From positions 18,954 through 82,953 of the forward strand of contig JANQHX010000034.1 of the NCBI GenBank assembly GCA_028282465.1: a stretch of DNA of 64,000 nt, given 5' to 3'. The notes under the pieces are model-generated. The model was not told the origin of the DNA, did not search any database, and saw only the letters and a program-made list of their open reading frames with translations. The DNA comes from Gynuella sp. (GTDB lineage: Bacteria > Pseudomonadota > Gammaproteobacteria > Pseudomonadales > Natronospirillaceae). Of the stretch, positions 63,685 to 64,000 are shown one piece after another. Every line of letters begins with the position of its first letter. Within the stretch, counting starts at the first letter, position 1. Position numbers and translations under genes: made by a program.

Positions 63685-64000
63685 GTATTTCAGTCAAGCC
63701 CGTTGATGTTACGGGAGCTTTTGAACAGGTCTCAGCAGCGAATGATAACGATCCTGACCGCAAGCCCAAGCCCTTTTCCCTTCGTTTGACAGTAGAAGAA
63801 CGTGCCTATCTCCAAGAACAGGCAGGCCATCGAGCATTGGGAGCTTATATTCGGGAAGCTCTGCTAGAGGGCAAAGCAAAAAAGCGACGGGTATTGCGCA
63901 AACCCCAAGTCAATGAGCAGCAATTGGCGTTACTGCTATCAGCTCTGGGGGACTCCCGTTTGGCATCCAATCTGAACCAGCTTGCTCATCATGCCAATAC
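63681..64000 (+). CDS. MobC-like relaxosome protein (partial at the window edge)
   Basis: 106 codons are visible; the gene runs off the right edge. SLRLTVEERAYLQEQAG is a ribbon-helix-helix-like start and LGDSRLASNLNQLAHHAN matches the MobC mobilisation motif (compare L-x-x-I-G-x-N-L-N-Q-I-A). MobC assists a relaxase at the transfer origin. Together with the GC rise at this point it marks a mobilizable element that continues outside the window. Confidence 0.8.
   Translation, partial: MSISVKPVDVTGAFEQVSAANDNDPDRKPKPFSLRLTVEERAYLQEQAGHRALGAYIREALLEGKAKKRRVLRKPQVNEQQLALLLSALGDSRLASNLNQLAHHAN

Overview
The window reads as chromosomal DNA of a marine, facultatively anaerobic gammaproteobacterium. 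It is AT-leaning (by eye GC is in the low to mid 40s per cent). It carries gammaproteobacterial hallmarks: the mutY-yggX pair, a fused kinase/GNAT ArgA, a periplasmic nitrate reductase cluster napEFDABC, a coproporphyrinogen dehydrogenase gene hemN next to a perfect FNR/Anr box, LolA-like and RND envelope proteins, and c-di-GMP enzymes. I cannot name a genus. TTG and GTG start codons with good Shine-Dalgarno sequences are common and several starts were moved accordingly.

Layout. 1-9.1 kb: mostly minus-strand housekeeping and envelope genes (cytochrome-c-peroxidase-like N-terminus, YtkA-like protein, 2OG-Fe(II) oxygenase-like protein, lipoprotein, EamA exporter, spondin-domain protein, double cupin), with a vanadium-haloperoxidase-like enzyme and a dCMP deaminase-family gene on the plus strand. 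9.3-14.4 kb: a soluble hybrid histidine kinase whose sensor is a LacI-type sugar-binding domain, a CheY-like receiver and an MFS transporter. 14.4-19.6 kb: minus-strand genes including a beta-propeller protein with a GlyGly-CTERM-like tail, a GH1 beta-glucosidase and an aspartoacylase. 20.3-25.2 kb: an unusual plus-strand operon with an SLC13-like permease, a membrane-anchored periplasmic binding-like protein, a HAD phosphatase, an ionotropic-glutamate-receptor-like channel and a 56-residue glycine-rich membrane peptide. 25.2-25.7 kb: a PspB-like coiled-coil gene broken by a 266-bp MITE-like element. 26.3-31.9 kb: a TetR-controlled operon (MMPL/RND exporter, LolA-like protein, DUF1302-like barrel, TetR) with two matching operator palindromes around its promoter.

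33.0-38.8 kb (minus): molybdenum cofactor block moaA-mobA-moaB-moaC-moaD, a palindrome-rich noncoding element of about 500 bp, then moaE-modB-modC; no modA is seen. It sits back-to-back with napEFDABC (39.6-44.3 kb), whose NapA needs that cofactor. The nap promoter region shows FNR-like and NarP-like sites with nearly the spacing known from E. coli. Between napC and hemN lies the most interesting noncoding locus: a minus-strand candidate small RNA of about 115 nt with an anti-Shine-Dalgarno C/U-rich stretch and a strand-specific terminator, with a perfect FNR box upstream of its -10, so it looks like an FnrS-type anaerobic sRNA.

46.2-62.0 kb: housekeeping and signalling genes (GNAT, argA, SDR, pyrF, metal/cobalamin-receptor-like protein, GGDEF cyclase, yfcL, msrA, ThuA, PilZ, GH10 xylanase, a four-repeat Cys-containing lipoprotein with its own palindromic operator-like site, ilvD, mutY, yggX). 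After a lipoprotein gene and a strong bidirectional terminator, the last 0.5 kb changes in composition and carries a MobC-like relaxosome gene, probably the edge of an integrated mobilizable element.
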